Of a stretch of DNA of 64,000 nt, positions 11,206-22,623 are shown one piece after another. Source of the DNA: Rhynochetos jubatus (taxonomy: Eukaryota > Chordata > Aves > Eurypygiformes > Rhynochetidae). The notes under the pieces were generated by a model, which ran no database searches, had not been told where the DNA came from, and saw only the letters and a list, made by a program, of their open reading frames with translations. The stretch covers positions 38,583,722 through 38,647,721 of the forward strand of contig CM050654.1 in NCBI GenBank assembly GCA_027574665.1, given 5' to 3'. The position numbers and the translations under genes are program-made. Every line of letters begins with the position of its first letter. Positions within the stretch are counted from its first letter, which is position 1.

Positions 11206-13940
11206 AAGAAAACCAAAACAGAACAGAAAAGGGGATATTAATAGATGTTTTACAATGGGAATATAGCACCCCAAACAAGTTACAGAAATATTGGGGTCAT
11301 CCTATAAATCTTTGTGGTAAAGTTGTTTTGTAATTCCATAAATGCCTTTTTTACAAATTAAGAGAAAACTATGGGCATTATCAATTAATAAAGCGCATGC
11401 TAATTTTTTTAAAAGACAACACCTGTAATTATTCAATTAAAGCAACATATATATATGAAAGTTACTTTGTTTAACACTGAGAGGTTTCATATTAACGGAT
11501 GTTCTTGTATTTCTGAGCTGTTCAATTTAAAACAAATGGCAGATTAGAGCGATGTAATTTAAATCAGGTTATTTTATATGCCCAACATTTGTTAGTGGAT
11601 TTGATATTCTAGCTCAAGACAATTACAAGGAAAATATGACTGAGCAGCAACATTTTCGTCTGGAAGCACATCCAATTTTTAACTCCCAAAAATGTGAGAA
11701 TAAAGGTGATTCAGATCCTGTGTTGAAAATCACATTTGCCTTGAGTTTTGGATTGGTTAACAATTTGGGAAGGGTGATTTCTAAACTTTGAAAGCATGAG
11801 ATTTTGGGTCTGCTTCAGAGAAGCAATCAACAGCTTGAATGGCTAGCCAATGCTCCTCCCAATTTCTGTTTCTAGATGGGTAGAAATATTAAAAAGAATA
11901 ACCTTTCTCATGTGTTATTTGGCGTCTCTGGCCAAGCACCAGAAGTCTTATGCTACAAAAATGAAGGGTTAGACGGGGGAAAAAATACTGAAATATGTAA
12001 TGTAAGTTTGATTTTTTTTTTTTTTTAAAGAAAGTAGGTGGAGATGGGGATTAAGTCTTATTTTAGCTCTAATTCATCCATCCATCACTAGATAAATAAT
12101 GAAATGATTCTGCACAATAATCCCTCCATACCTTCTCTCTGGGCTTTCTATGGCAATGATATCTATGACAGGAATTTGCATGAGATAAATACAAATTATA
12201 GAAAATGCACATGCTAATCCTCGTGTACCCATTTGAGAATGTCAAATAAATCATTGTCCGCAGACCTGCAGACCTTTCCATAGGTACAAACATATGCACA
12301 CAGTTTATATTTCATTATATGCTGTGTACCAGCAACAGAAAAAAAATCTAAGGAAATAGTTAAACATATTACACTGTTATTTTATTTTGCAAAGTATCAT
12401 TATATTACCTTTGATTTAAAAATCTTTATCACATGTTGTACTTCTATTTAATGGCTTTGCAGACAGCAAAATTCTATTGAAATTGTTGCATAATCACCTT
12501 ATGACTCAAAAGATCACATGGAGCTACAATATCCCAGTCAGACACAGACTCTGTAGTGTTTGAAAGGGAAAACAGACCCACTCTGAATCACAATTTTGCT
12601 CCTTTTCCTGTTAGTCACACAGCTGGGAGTTCCTTAGCTAATGAGATCTGGTGAGATGGCAGATCAATGAGTTTGGCTGAAGACCAGTTGTCTTGTTTGG
12701 TTTTTAAATTTTTAAATATAAAATTGCATAGCCAAAAAAACCCCACAACCCTAACCCAAATTGTGGATCACAGCTATACAAGGAATGTTTCAGCAGATCA
12801 GAGAACCAAGTGTCTGCAAGGGCCTACAGCTTAAGAAAAGTGTGTGCAGAGATGCATGGGAGCACAAATTAAGAGGGAGAAATGAAAACAGAAGACAAAG
12901 CCTCGGGCTTGTTTCTACTATTCCAAAATTCAAGCGCAACCTTGATACCCCACGGCCACGCTTGCAGCCTCATGTATACCAGGAGAGTCCCTCGCCTGTT
13001 CGGACACCACAGGAAAGGGACCAAGTTTCAGTAACAGCAATAGCAGAGTATGGGATCTTCAAAGGTGATATCAGGTTGCGAATATCACATACTGCTTTCT
13101 GTAGGTAATAGCCAAGGGCTTTGTCTTTTTGGGTGTGTTTTGGAAAACGCACAGCTGTTCTTTCCCTGGATTGTAATTTTAGTTGCAGATTGTATGCCGA
13201 GCACTGACAGAAACAGTCAGTTTGGTTGTCTGCACCATACTATGAGATAATTTAGTTCAGCTGGAAACTTGAAGTTCTCCCTGCGCATGGATGTGCACAC
13301 GCCAGTGATGTGTGACCTGTTGAGTGCTGTGAGGGGCGAGTGCCTCAATAGCAGAGCTCCTCTGAAAGATGGCACTACTTCAAAATATGATGCCTTTTAG
13401 CATCTTACATGAGCCTTGATTTAGTGCTGACTCAAAGGAAAAGGTGGCACCTGTGAAGGCAGTGTAAATTTTCCTGTTGTACAGATAATTAATGTTACAC
13501 ATAAACATGACTTTCTTTAGAATATGAGAATCAAGAGTCTTCTACAGATGTATGGTGTGTCCCTCAAAGCTATCAATGAATCATGGATTCATGCAACTCA
13601 GTGTATCAAATGATAATTTGACATAATTTATTTACAATATATTTTCAATTAATTTTTACATACAGCTAGAAACTTTCTTGCATTAAAATAAGTTTCTCCT
13701 GAATCAACAAATATTATCGAGGTTTTTTCAAGGTTAGTTCTGTGTACCAATTAACCTTAAATTTTTTCTGCAAATTTTCAATAAAACCTGACTGTCTCAG
13801 AAAAAATAGCTGACTAAACTAAGAGTTAGTGACAAAATGCCCTCACACTATATTAGCTAGATGTGGACTCTTATGCATGCACTAAGAGGATTAATTCATC
13901 TGGATAAATGATATGATATGACTTTTTTTCTTTCTTGTAG

Positions 13941-14002
13941 GTAGTGGAGAAAGAAGGATATCTTCTCAAAGCAAAAATAGCAGATGGTGGCAAGAAATTA
14001 AG
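13941..14002 (+). CDS. ARHGAP15: ARHGAP15 coding exon: start of PH domain
   Basis: 62 nt beginning in phase 0 and ending with two bases (AG) of an Arg codon completed by the next exon. It encodes VVEKEGYLLKAKIADGGKKL plus part of R. EKEGYL is the first beta strand of the PH domain, and the lysines of KAK and GGKKLR belong to the beta1-beta2 loop region that in PH domains contacts phosphoinositide headgroups; ARHGAP15 is reported to bind PtdIns(3,4,5)P3. Acceptor TTTCTTTCTTGTAG; donor AG|GTATTA at 14003, a rather weak donor beyond position +3. As with the previous exon, it begins with GT directly after the acceptor AG. It is followed only about 90 nt downstream by a CR1 insertion. Confidence 0.95.
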
Positions 14003-14091
14003 GTATTATATGCAAATGTTACAGAACTTTTGGTTGGAAATTTTAGAGTTGATGCATGTTTAAATATGTATAGCTACTACTGTGGCACCCT

Positions 14092-14580
14092 CAGCATAAG
14101 AAAGATATAGACCAGTTAGAGCGAGTCCAGAGGAGGCAACAAAGATGCTCAGAGGGCTGGAGCACCTCTGCTATGAAGGCTGAGAGAGTTGGGCTTGTTC
14201 AGCCTGGTGAAGAGAAGGGTCCAGGGAGACCTTATAGCACCTTCCAGTGCCTGAAGGGGCCTACAAGGAAGCTGGGGGGGGGGGGGGGGGGGGGGGCGCT
14301 TTTTACAAGGGCCTGTAATGACAGGACAAGGGGTGATGGGTTTAAATTGAAAGGGGGAGATTTGGATTAGATACCAGGAAGAAATTCTTCCTGGAGAGGG
14401 TGGGGAGCACTGGGACAGGTTGCCCAGAGAAGCTGTGGGTGCCCCATCCCTGGCAGTGTCCAAGGCCAGGCTGGATGAGGCTTGGAGCAACCTGGTCTAG
14501 TGGAGGGTGTCCCTGCCCATGGCAGGGGGCTTGGAACTGGATGGTCTTTAAGGTCCCTTCCAACCAAAACTATTCTATGA
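14092..14580 (+). mobile_element. CR1 LINE, 5'-truncated 3' end
   Basis: About 490 bp in + orientation matching the 3' part of avian CR1: GTCCAGAGGAGGC, CAGAGGGCTGGAGCACCTC, TTGTTCAGCCTGG, GACAAGGGG, AGGAAGAAATTCTTC, AGGTTGCCCAGAGAAGCTGT, CCAAGGCCAGGCTGGATGA, and the 3' terminal TTCTATGA. CR1 elements are non-LTR retrotransposons, usually 5'-truncated, ending in an ATTCTATGA-type short repeat rather than poly-A. The copy is nearly continuous except at 14274-14296, where the usual short G-rich stretch is replaced by 23 G. All open frames on either strand in this interval are CR1 shadows. The insertion sits about 90 nt after an exon donor. Confidence 0.95.
14274..14296 (+). repeat. Poly-G tract (23 G) inside CR1
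   Basis: Uninterrupted run of 23 G located where CR1 copies normally have a short GATGGGGACAGACTTTTT-like sequence. After the run the CR1 match resumes (CGCTTTTTACAAGGGCCTG). It therefore looks like expansion of an existing G4 run after insertion, or an assembly effect. Confidence 0.9.
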
Positions 14581-15140
14581 TACTGCTGCTCATAGCCAAA
14601 CTGCTGTTGTTTTGATACCAAGACACTGGATGATTACAGTCCCAGAAACCAAGTAACAGCAGCTAATGGGCTCATTGCATCCAATGAGCATGTGTCAATG
14701 TTAGCCTCCGTATATAATATGTTACACACATATTAAGGACAACCTTAAGGCACCAGACAAACCAATAATATATTTTCCAGTGAGCAAATTTTAGGATCTG
14801 TGTGTGTGCTTGAGGGGTCAAGGATGGGATGTAGGAACCCACCATGTAGTGATGCCACAGGCATGCCAGGACAAGATTATCAGAAGTGTTACTCACTTAG
14901 CAGTGTGGAAGGCAATGTGAATATTAATTCTGCCTTTTATAGAAGGATTTGCTACGGTTTGCTCTGTTTAGATGCCTGTAAAGGAGTAGTAGCAATGTGA
15001 CCAGCACTGTGTGTTACCAATGAGAAAGCAATGTGAAATATTACAATTTCTGCCTGGAGAAAGGAGTCAAGTATTAAGGTCTCATACCTATATAGTGCTA
15101 AACCATATGGACTGTAAAAATGCCTATTGAAAAGGAGTAT

Positions 15141-15210
15141 GTAGCTCATCTAGTCCAACCTCTCACTTGAAGCAAGAACATTGTCAGAGCTTGGCCAAGC
15201 CTGCTGCAGC
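15141..15210 (-). mobile_element. Possible diverged CR1 relic, antisense
   Basis: GCTCATCTAGTCCAACCTCT resembles the reverse complement of the CR1 3' region (ATCTAGTCCAACC is its hallmark), followed by CTTGGCCAAGCCTG, which is only loosely similar. No 3' terminal repeat is seen. Weak call based on one motif. Confidence 0.35.
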
Positions 15211-15244
15211 TGGGTACCACCAGAGACTGGTATTTTGGGAAAAG

Positions 15245-15630
15245 GCATCGAAGCCAGCCACCTGTTCCGCACTTTGGACACCGGCAGCCGCTTCTGCAGA
15301 GCATGAGTGGGCTGTACATCACCTGTGAACAAGCCCAGACGAGGATGGACCTTTGCCATCCCAGCACATCGCGCCCTGAGCACGAAGCATCCCCACGGCT
15401 CAGCGTGGGTGCAGGAAGAGGCAGCATAGCCCGGCCACTTGTATTTTTAAATAGCCTTGAACAGTCTCGTATTTTGAAATAGCCTCAGAGATTGTGAGCA
15501 CCACTGAAGCTATAACGTGCTGCCATCAGGTGTTCATTTGACAGAATGCAAATGCAGCCGCAGTGCTCGGGGCTCCCTTTGCAGCCCCCCGAGTCGGGTG
15601 GCACATCGCAGGGACCGCCAACCCTTGATG
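15245..15630. other. CpG-enriched intronic stretch
   Basis: Roughly 19 CpG dinucleotides counted by eye over about 390 bp, far above the surrounding intron. No exon with splice sites, promoter motif or known repeat is recognised across most of it; the 5' edge abuts a possible CR1 relic, and old CR1 sequence is itself GC-rich. It may be a degraded repeat or a regulatory element. Confidence 0.4.
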
Positions 15631-16160
15631 CTAACAGCAGAGCTGTATAGACGAATTCACTCAATATCCTTGTCAATTCTAGCTGGGTCTTCTCTGCATA
15701 CTGGTATTTATGGCCTTTTATACAGGCAGAGCATGGGTAGCAGGGATTCAACTATGCTTTGTCTGACTCCTTTCACCTACCTGAACTTTGTCTGGAAGTG
15801 ATTTCTTGAATAATGTTGGTGTCGCACAAGAAAAATTAATATATTGTGAACTAACTTTTCTGAAAAGCTTGAAAATCTTAGGTCATTGCATGCATCCCAG
15901 GAAATACAACCTCTGCCGATCAGTACAGAGAATAATATACCTTAAAGCATTTTTAAAAAAATTGACAGATGGAACAGTTTCTGGAAAATCTGTCAGTTTC
16001 TGACAGTTTATGGAAAATCTGATTAAAAAGTTGTCTAGTTTATACACCTTTTATCTTTAGGTCACAAAAAATAATAATAAAAAAATATATTTTTTTACTT
16101 TACAATGCCCCTTTTAAAATGAAACAACTATAGAGTAAAAGAACCAGGAAATCTAAATTT

Positions 16161-16180
16161 GGTGGTGGTGGTGGTGGTGG
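16161..16180 (+). repeat. (GGT)6 microsatellite
   Basis: Six perfect GGT units plus GG, followed by GGCGG. Simple trinucleotide repeat in the intron. Confidence 0.9.
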
Positions 16181-17333
16181 GGCGGATCTTCTTGCAGATA
16201 TTGAGTGAAATACAGTTACATTCTCATAGCTTCTATAGTTCCTACAGTCTCTTGCAAACACAGAATCTTCTTATTCCTAAGGGAATTAAAGCATTCTCCC
16301 CTTAAAATTCAGAACAAAACTCTAGATAAAATATCTCACATGATATAATTTAGGACACACTTATCACTGACTTTATATTTCTTTGTTGTTGACTTCTTAC
16401 TTCAAAACCATAAACAGAACTGCCTTTTTAAATTTTTTTAAATGGATTTCAGGTTGAAAGGAAATGTTTTCAAATCTTTGCAAACTTCCCAATTAGTTTG
16501 ATCAGAAATTCAAATCTCTTAAGAAGTTTGCTCACAAGTTTGGGACCTCAAAGTGTTATTGCTGATTTGTATTTCTCAGCCAGAAAAACCTGCCCCACGA
16601 GTAGCTGGAGCAAGCAGCACCCTGGCTAGTAGAAGTGGCCACAACATAGAAATGTTCCCCTCCATAGCTCATGTCAGGCACTTGCTGTAAGGTGGTTACT
16701 CAATCTAAGCTCTGTCCCAAGGACTTTAATCCTTTGGTAATCCACATTTATCCAGGATATCCAACTCATAGGAAAATCTGTTTAAATCAGCACATAGCAT
16801 GCTTGGCCACTTACTCCACTGTGCACTTACAAGACCTTTGTTGAGCAAGGGAAAAAAAATAGAATTAAAAGAACTTAAATTGTACTTACCAACAACTTGT
16901 ATTCACTACATTGATGGTGATTCTCAGCTACAGTACTAGTTTCTTAAGGATATTTACAAAAAAACCCCCAAAACCAAGAGTAACCATTAACTGAGGTTGA
17001 ACTGTTCTTTATGCCAATATGCACAATCCACAGCTATGACCCTAGTTCACACCAGCTAATGATACAGCTTTATAGTCGCAATAAATTTCACTGAAGATTT
17101 CAAAGTGACTTACAAACACTGTCCTTTTGTGGGAAAATATTTGTAAGTGATAGGTACTTTTCTTAAAAACTACTGTTTCTTTCTCTTTCTCAATGCCTCT
17201 CTATTTTTTCCCCATTATCTTGGCATAAAAAATGCAGCCCTATTTTCTTCACATCTATTAATGTCTTTCACAGAGACCTTCTTTCACTGTTTCCTCTTGT
17301 TAGCCATATTTTAGAGATGATCCTTAGATGGTG

Positions 17334-17400
17334 CTGGGTGAAATCCTGCCCACACTGCATCAAGTTCCTCTGGCAGTGTCAGTGACGTTAGGGCTTCATC
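17334..17400. mobile_element. Possible one-armed MITE relic
   Basis: GGGTGAAATCCTGCCCACACTG resembles one arm of a palindromic sauropsid MITE with the wording GGGTGAAATCCTGGCCCCATTGAAGTCAATGG. The expected inverted second arm is not convincing here, so this is either a decayed copy or coincidence. Confidence 0.35.
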
Positions 17401-18636
17401 TGCAATATTGGTCATGCTCCTTAAGCTGATGACACAAACACATTGAAAGGAAAAGTCATTAATAGAAAAGCTGCCTGTTGTTATGCTTGATGTGCAGTCT
17501 GATGGGATATTGAGTGCAGCAGAGCTTTCAGATGAATCTGGAAGTGGGCATCGCAAAGACCAACAGATTTTAAAACCCAACAAAGTCAGGTTTTGCTGGA
17601 ATTAAAGAATGAGTGTGTTTGAGTTACTCAGGAGTACCTCAATAGGGAACACTGAAATGAACTAGGGAAGATGAAAAGAGTTTCTAACAGATCCTCCATG
17701 GGGTCTCTGTCCTTACAGGCAGCTCTCTCCTTTTTAACACACTACAGCATACACATGAAACAGCCTATTTTTCACGCGAATTTTCAGGTTTGTTCTAAAA
17801 TGTCCAGATTTTTTATTTGCATTCACATAAAGAAAATAAATAGTGGATTTCTGAGTATTTTTGCATATATGAGACGTTATGACTGTCACACCTGTGACTT
17901 TCATCTACAACCAGTTTTCTGTCAGACCACTTCTACTTGTTCATGTTCATGTGGTGGTTTGAAACATCACATTATATGGAATAGCATTTGCTTCTGAGTA
18001 GTACGTCCTTGTGCGTCAGGGGACACTGTTTCACAGATCTGTGTGTATTTTGACTTCTCCCTGGCCCCAGCAGTTTGCCAGAACTTTAGGATTGTCAACT
18101 CCTGATGTTTAATGCTTACTTAAACCTCTCTTAGTTATCGTTCTTATCTCTCTTGCTCTCCTGTGAATTTTTAATTTAGGGAAAGGAGAAAGTATTTGGG
18201 ACCATTCAATATGGACCATTCGCTGAGCTCTGTATAGTTAGATCAAAATTACAACATCTTTGCTTTTCCTTCTCAGTTCTATTTTAAGTATTAGTTACCA
18301 GAAGGGCCCCAGCTATTGGAGTTCTGTAAGTATATGTGAACTTTAAGCATGTGTGACTGATCTCACCGTTTTCCTATGGTCAAGACAGTGTGGTAGATAG
18401 ACTTTAAAACATGAATGAGGAGAAAGAAAGCCTTCAAGCTTTGCTGAGACACATTCAGATATAATTAGGAGGGTGCAACTCCATCAATATTAGTGGAAGG
18501 GCATTGCTGATACTGACTTTAGATAATATTTGTTTCTGAAATGAAATAAATAAAACTTAAGTCTACAAATAATGCATCTTATACCTCCTCCTTGCATTCC
18601 CTGCTAATTTTTCCTTTTTAAAATTTTATTTTTAAG

Positions 18637-18724
18637 GAAAAACTGGTCCACGTCCTGGATTGTTCTCACGTCTCGAAAAATGGAATTCTACAAAGAATCC
18701 AAGCAGCCAGCTCTGGCCAACCTG
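18637..18724 (+). CDS. ARHGAP15: ARHGAP15 coding exon: PH domain, beta2 to beta4
   Basis: 88 nt. The first base completes the Arg codon split with the previous exon (AG|G), then 29 codons read KNWSTSWIVLTSRKMEFYKE and continue SKQPALANL. LRKNWSTSWIVL followed by MEFYKES is the strand-turn-strand core of the PH domain and is nearly identical to mammalian ARHGAP15, with conservative changes in the turn. Acceptor TTTTATTTTTAAG, donor CTG|GTAGGC at 18725; the exon ends in phase 0. Together with the preceding 62-nt exon it makes 150 nt, so only joint skipping of both preserves frame; skipping either alone shifts it. Confidence 0.97.
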
Positions 18725-18977
18725 GTAGGCAATCAACCATCCAATATACTCAGCTTCCTTGCAACTGTTATTTTGGTATAAAAAGTTTAGTATTTACATA
18801 AGAAAAATTTCAACCTTCAAAGATTTGAGAGGAGCTGAAGGAAAATGCCTTGATAAACTTTTAATCAGATGTAGGGTATGAGAAGAAATAGGATTTAGAA
18901 TGTCCTTTAGTAAGAGATGCATTTTGAGAATAATTACTAAGTGAGACAAATGGTGAATGACTATCCAGTAATGTGAA

Positions 18978-19291
18978 GGTAACACTTCAAATTAAGGTGC
19001 CATTTATAAATGCTTTATTCTTATTTATGAAAATGATCACTAAATGCAGCTACTTCCTCAAATAATGTATTATAAAGTGTGTTATAAAATGCATTAGTAA
19101 TAAATGCTTAACAGATGATGCGATGAGAATCTGTTGCAAAGGATATTGTGAGACGTAAATTGTATTAAGCCATGTATGTGCATCTTTAATACATGAATTT
19201 AAGTTGTTATCTACCATCCTATAAAGTGGCTTATACATTAATAAATAACAATAAATTATTTATAAATGACACCTTAATATAGGGTGTTACC
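18978..19291. mobile_element. Non-autonomous DNA transposon remnant with 35-bp TIRs
   Basis: The left end (GGTAACAC....ATTAAGGTG.CATTTATAAATG, 18978-19012) and the right end (19257-19291) are inverted copies agreeing at about 30 of 35 positions. The 314-bp interior is AT-rich, non-coding, and contains further ATAAATG, TTATAAAG and ATTAATAAAT sub-repeats, as in MITE-like elements. No transposase sequence. No clean target-site duplication is visible at the ends as drawn (AATGTGAA versus AAAGCAGA), consistent with an old insertion. Class (hAT, Tc1/mariner or other) is undecided. Confidence 0.75.
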
Positions 19292-22200
19292 AAAGCAGAA
19301 AACATTTTAAGTTAGCAAAGTGATTTTTTATTGTAGTATAAATGTGACATCTACCATATCCCACTAACCTTCCTGAAAATTTCTATGACTCCATCTAATG
19401 CAGCTAATGCAATTTCTGTAGCCTGTAGTTACTACAAAGTGAAATTTCCAGTACCTTTTTATTGTGCCCCAAGGAAAGACCACTGATCTTAGTCTTTGGA
19501 GATGTGACAGCTACGTTGAGCAAGCAGTAATGGCATGTATCCCTTTGGTTCTTGTTACTGCCGTGTTTGAGCCTACGAACATGAATGTGGGCAACAAAAA
19601 GGGAATTCCGTAAATGTGCGACACTGTGGGTACTGAAGGGACAGGTTTGACAAAGCTCTGTTGTGAAAGGCTCTCAAGGCCTGATCAAACCTGCCAAATC
19701 TCATTGGCGTGACGGGTGGCCAGAAAGGTGCTCTCTTTGGCAGGAGTCACAAACAATAAGCTATTTTTTTTCCATGGCAGGTGATACAAACCTTTTCTCT
19801 ATATATCCTTGATCTGCCAATGCCACCTGCCATAAAATCAACTTTAAAGAACATCTTTCCATGCCTTACTCTTTTTTTGGAAAGGTAGGGGTTGCAGCAA
19901 AAATAAAAACAATAGATAAAATGTTAAAAGTAAGTAAAGGGTGGAATCTGGCATTTTCTGCTTGAGTTTGTGCTACTACAGCTTGAAAATACTGCTTTTC
20001 TGCAGCCATGAAACAATATAGCTTGCATTCATTATTTTTTCAGAATCATCTGTGTTCCTTAGTTGAATTATGTCATAAAAAAGTCTCAGGTGAGCTCATT
20101 AGAACTAATCTTATAATTTACTGTCTTACACTTCTACTTGCTACCTCTTCTCATCTCTGCAAACCCTCACCCAGTTTCCGGGAGATAAATGGACCAGTGA
20201 AAATTCAACACACAGGAGACTTGATTTTGCTCTGAGTCTCCTCCAGAGTTAAAATCTTCATTACTTCTTTAAGGATTTAGATACTAGAGTAGACCTGCCT
20301 GGAGAATGGGACTCTGGCCCAGATCTCAATCTGTTTAACTCAAAACAATTGAGGTGTGTGAGAAGGGATCTTCTGAGAAGCCAGTCCCTTTCTCTAAAGT
20401 CTCAGACATCACCAGGGTGAGAGAACATCTATTGCCCGCTGTGTTAGGAAGAACACAGACATATTGATCCCATAGTTTGTTCATTATGGGGTAATAAATG
20501 AAAGTGGTGTGTTTTTTTTTTTTTATTCCATGCTGGTTCCGAACATTAGATTGTGAAGTCAATGTTCACTAGGTGAGAAAAAGTTGTTAAAGTTACGTTT
20601 TTTCTGTCTATTGCATATAAGTTATATGCAGTGGTAAATAAACAAATTAGATTAAGCTTGGGAAAAAAAAATCAACCAAACCCAATTTTCTAACCCCAAA
20701 TTTCCCCCATCAAAGAAAGATGAAGTGGCATGTTGTTCTCATCTGATAAAGCAAATGCAATGCTTATTTCTTTTGTAAATCATTTAACCGGATATAATTT
20801 TGATAGTGGACAGGAAATAATACAAAAGGACTTCATTAGAAACCATTTGTTTACTGATTTTTTTTTTTTTAGTTGTTATTTTTTTTCAGCTGTAGTTCAC
20901 TTTGGAAAAATGGGATCTCAACCATTAATTAAATAATCTAGTAGAGGCAATGTTGATTCACTATAGTATGACTCATGAAACATTTTTATTGTTAGTAGGA
21001 AAATGATGTGACTTAACAAAAAAATTTATGTTCCTTTGTATTATAAAGATATTAATTATTAAATACTGAACATGAAGTGAAAATTTAAAATAAGACAGCG
21101 TCATTACAAGAGAAATGATATTTCACAATAAAGGCAACAGGAGATAGGGAAATGAAACACATTCTAATCATACCTGTCTTCTGACAATAAGAAAACATTT
21201 AGCGGTGATTTAAAATTATATTTACCAAAATATTTAATATTTTAAGTCAAAAAATAGTTATACCTAAAAGGAGTTTTTGATGTTCCTTTCTACAGTTGTA
21301 GGACCCACAGTCACAACTTTCCACTTGATTGGCATGAAGACGACTGCGATCTATAGCTTTCTGGTGAAGCTAGTGACAACATGCGAATTATTAGTAGTAA
21401 CACAGCACAGCAATTAAAGCACACAGAGGAGAGATTCAGAAAATGAGCTTGTTTACAAATATTACTGAAAATGCAAGTTTGCATCCCATGTAGCTAAATC
21501 ATTATCTTTTGCTGCTGCCTTGATCGTTTGTGATCAGGCTTTTGATACATTTCTTTTTTCTTTAGCATTCATATGAATATAACTTTCTTTTTATTTTAAA
21601 TTAAGGATGTTGTGATCTTAGATGCATCACAGCTCCATCACTTATTCCAGCATTAAATTCTATTATCAGTTGGTCTTCTGACCAAGAAAAGCTAGTCTGT
21701 TTATTCAACAGAGGTTATTTTAACCTCAGGTTATTAGCCCATCTGCAACGTAATTTAGCGAGTGAAAATGCTGCTGAAATCCATATTCATGTTTAGGAAG
21801 ATTTCATTCTAGCAGACACTTGTATCAATTTACAGCATAACCCCCTCCAACAACATTGATATAACATAATTGCTCTGACTGCAAAACACAAAGCAAGGAC
21901 GCAGAATGCTCAAGCTTTCCCAGTAACCTTAACTTACTCTCTTGCAGTGTAGAAGGACTGATGTGCACGATGGACACTTTTGAGCTTGATGGATCTGGGT
22001 GGTTTTGCGTGTAGATTTTTCTTTATACTCGTGAGTCTTGTATGATGTTCAGACACCTCATATCCTGATGTGGGCAGAATTGCTAAATTCTCCTACAGAG
22101 AAGCTTTCCAGTTGAATATTGTACACAGCAGAATGGTGTTCGTCTTTCCAACACCATGAGCTTGCTTCCCATCCTTTTGGGAAAGGGAGATACACATACT

Positions 22201-22603
22201 TATACTTTTCCTCTGCTTATTACAAAATCGGAGCTGTAAACAAACCCCAGATTACTACAACAACAAAATTAAAATGTGTGTGCACTGAGGAGTCCAAGTT
22301 CTGCCGCTGCATATATTTTTGTACAATCAGAAGTTAGGGATGGTAAAATCCTATAGCGTTCACTATTCTACCTTCTTGCAAAAGTTCCCTGGACTTTCTT
22401 TTCACTCTTCAGTGTGAAATGCCATGGCAGTTTTTCTGAGTCAAATATTCTGTAACTCAGTATCCTTCACTCTCAAAGATTCTTTGTCTAAGATTTAATC
22501 TCTTCTTTTCATCTCATTATGTGTTTCCAAAATTTCTTGGCCCTTTCTGCTGGTGGAATAAAATTGCCCTTCTTTCCATAAAGTTTTTTCAGACTCCATC
22601 TCC

Positions 22604-22623
22604 TTTTTTTTTTTTTTTTTTTT
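22604..22623 (+). repeat. Poly-T tract (20 T)
   Basis: Uninterrupted T20. It could be the poly-A of an antisense retro-insertion, but no AATAAA signal or cDNA-like sequence was recognised on the minus strand next to it, so it is listed as a simple repeat. Confidence 0.85.

Larger units (their letters stand above)
10191..13940 (+). other. ARHGAP15: ARHGAP15 intron (3.75 kb)
   Basis: Bounded by donor GTAAGA at 10191 and the acceptor TTTCTTTCTTGTAG ending at 13940. It contains an A/C-rich low-complexity tract (10867-10930) and a G-run tract of quadruplex type (11177-11205). The 115-codon + frame at 12761-13108 has no recognisable domain or splice context and is not called. Confidence 0.85.
14003..18636 (+). 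other. ARHGAP15: ARHGAP15 intron (4.6 kb)
   Basis: Runs from donor GTATTA to the acceptor TTTTATTTTTAAG. It holds a CR1 LINE 3' end (14092-14580) with an internal poly-G, a possible antisense CR1 relic near 15141, a CpG-enriched stretch at about 15245-15630, a GGT microsatellite at 16161 and a one-armed MITE-like relic at 17334. No exon is visible. Confidence 0.85.

Noticed and set aside
12735-12760. CCCTAACCC-like telomere similarity
   Set aside because: Only one and a half telomere-type units within an A/C-rich patch; not an interstitial telomeric array.
12761-13108. 115-codon + strand open frame between two ARHGAP15 exons
   Set aside because: No homology recognised, no flanking splice sites in frame with the gene, and composition like the intron.
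14149-14621. Cluster of open frames on both strands, some with poly-Pro or poly-Gly
   Set aside because: All are readings of the CR1 copy and its poly-G run.
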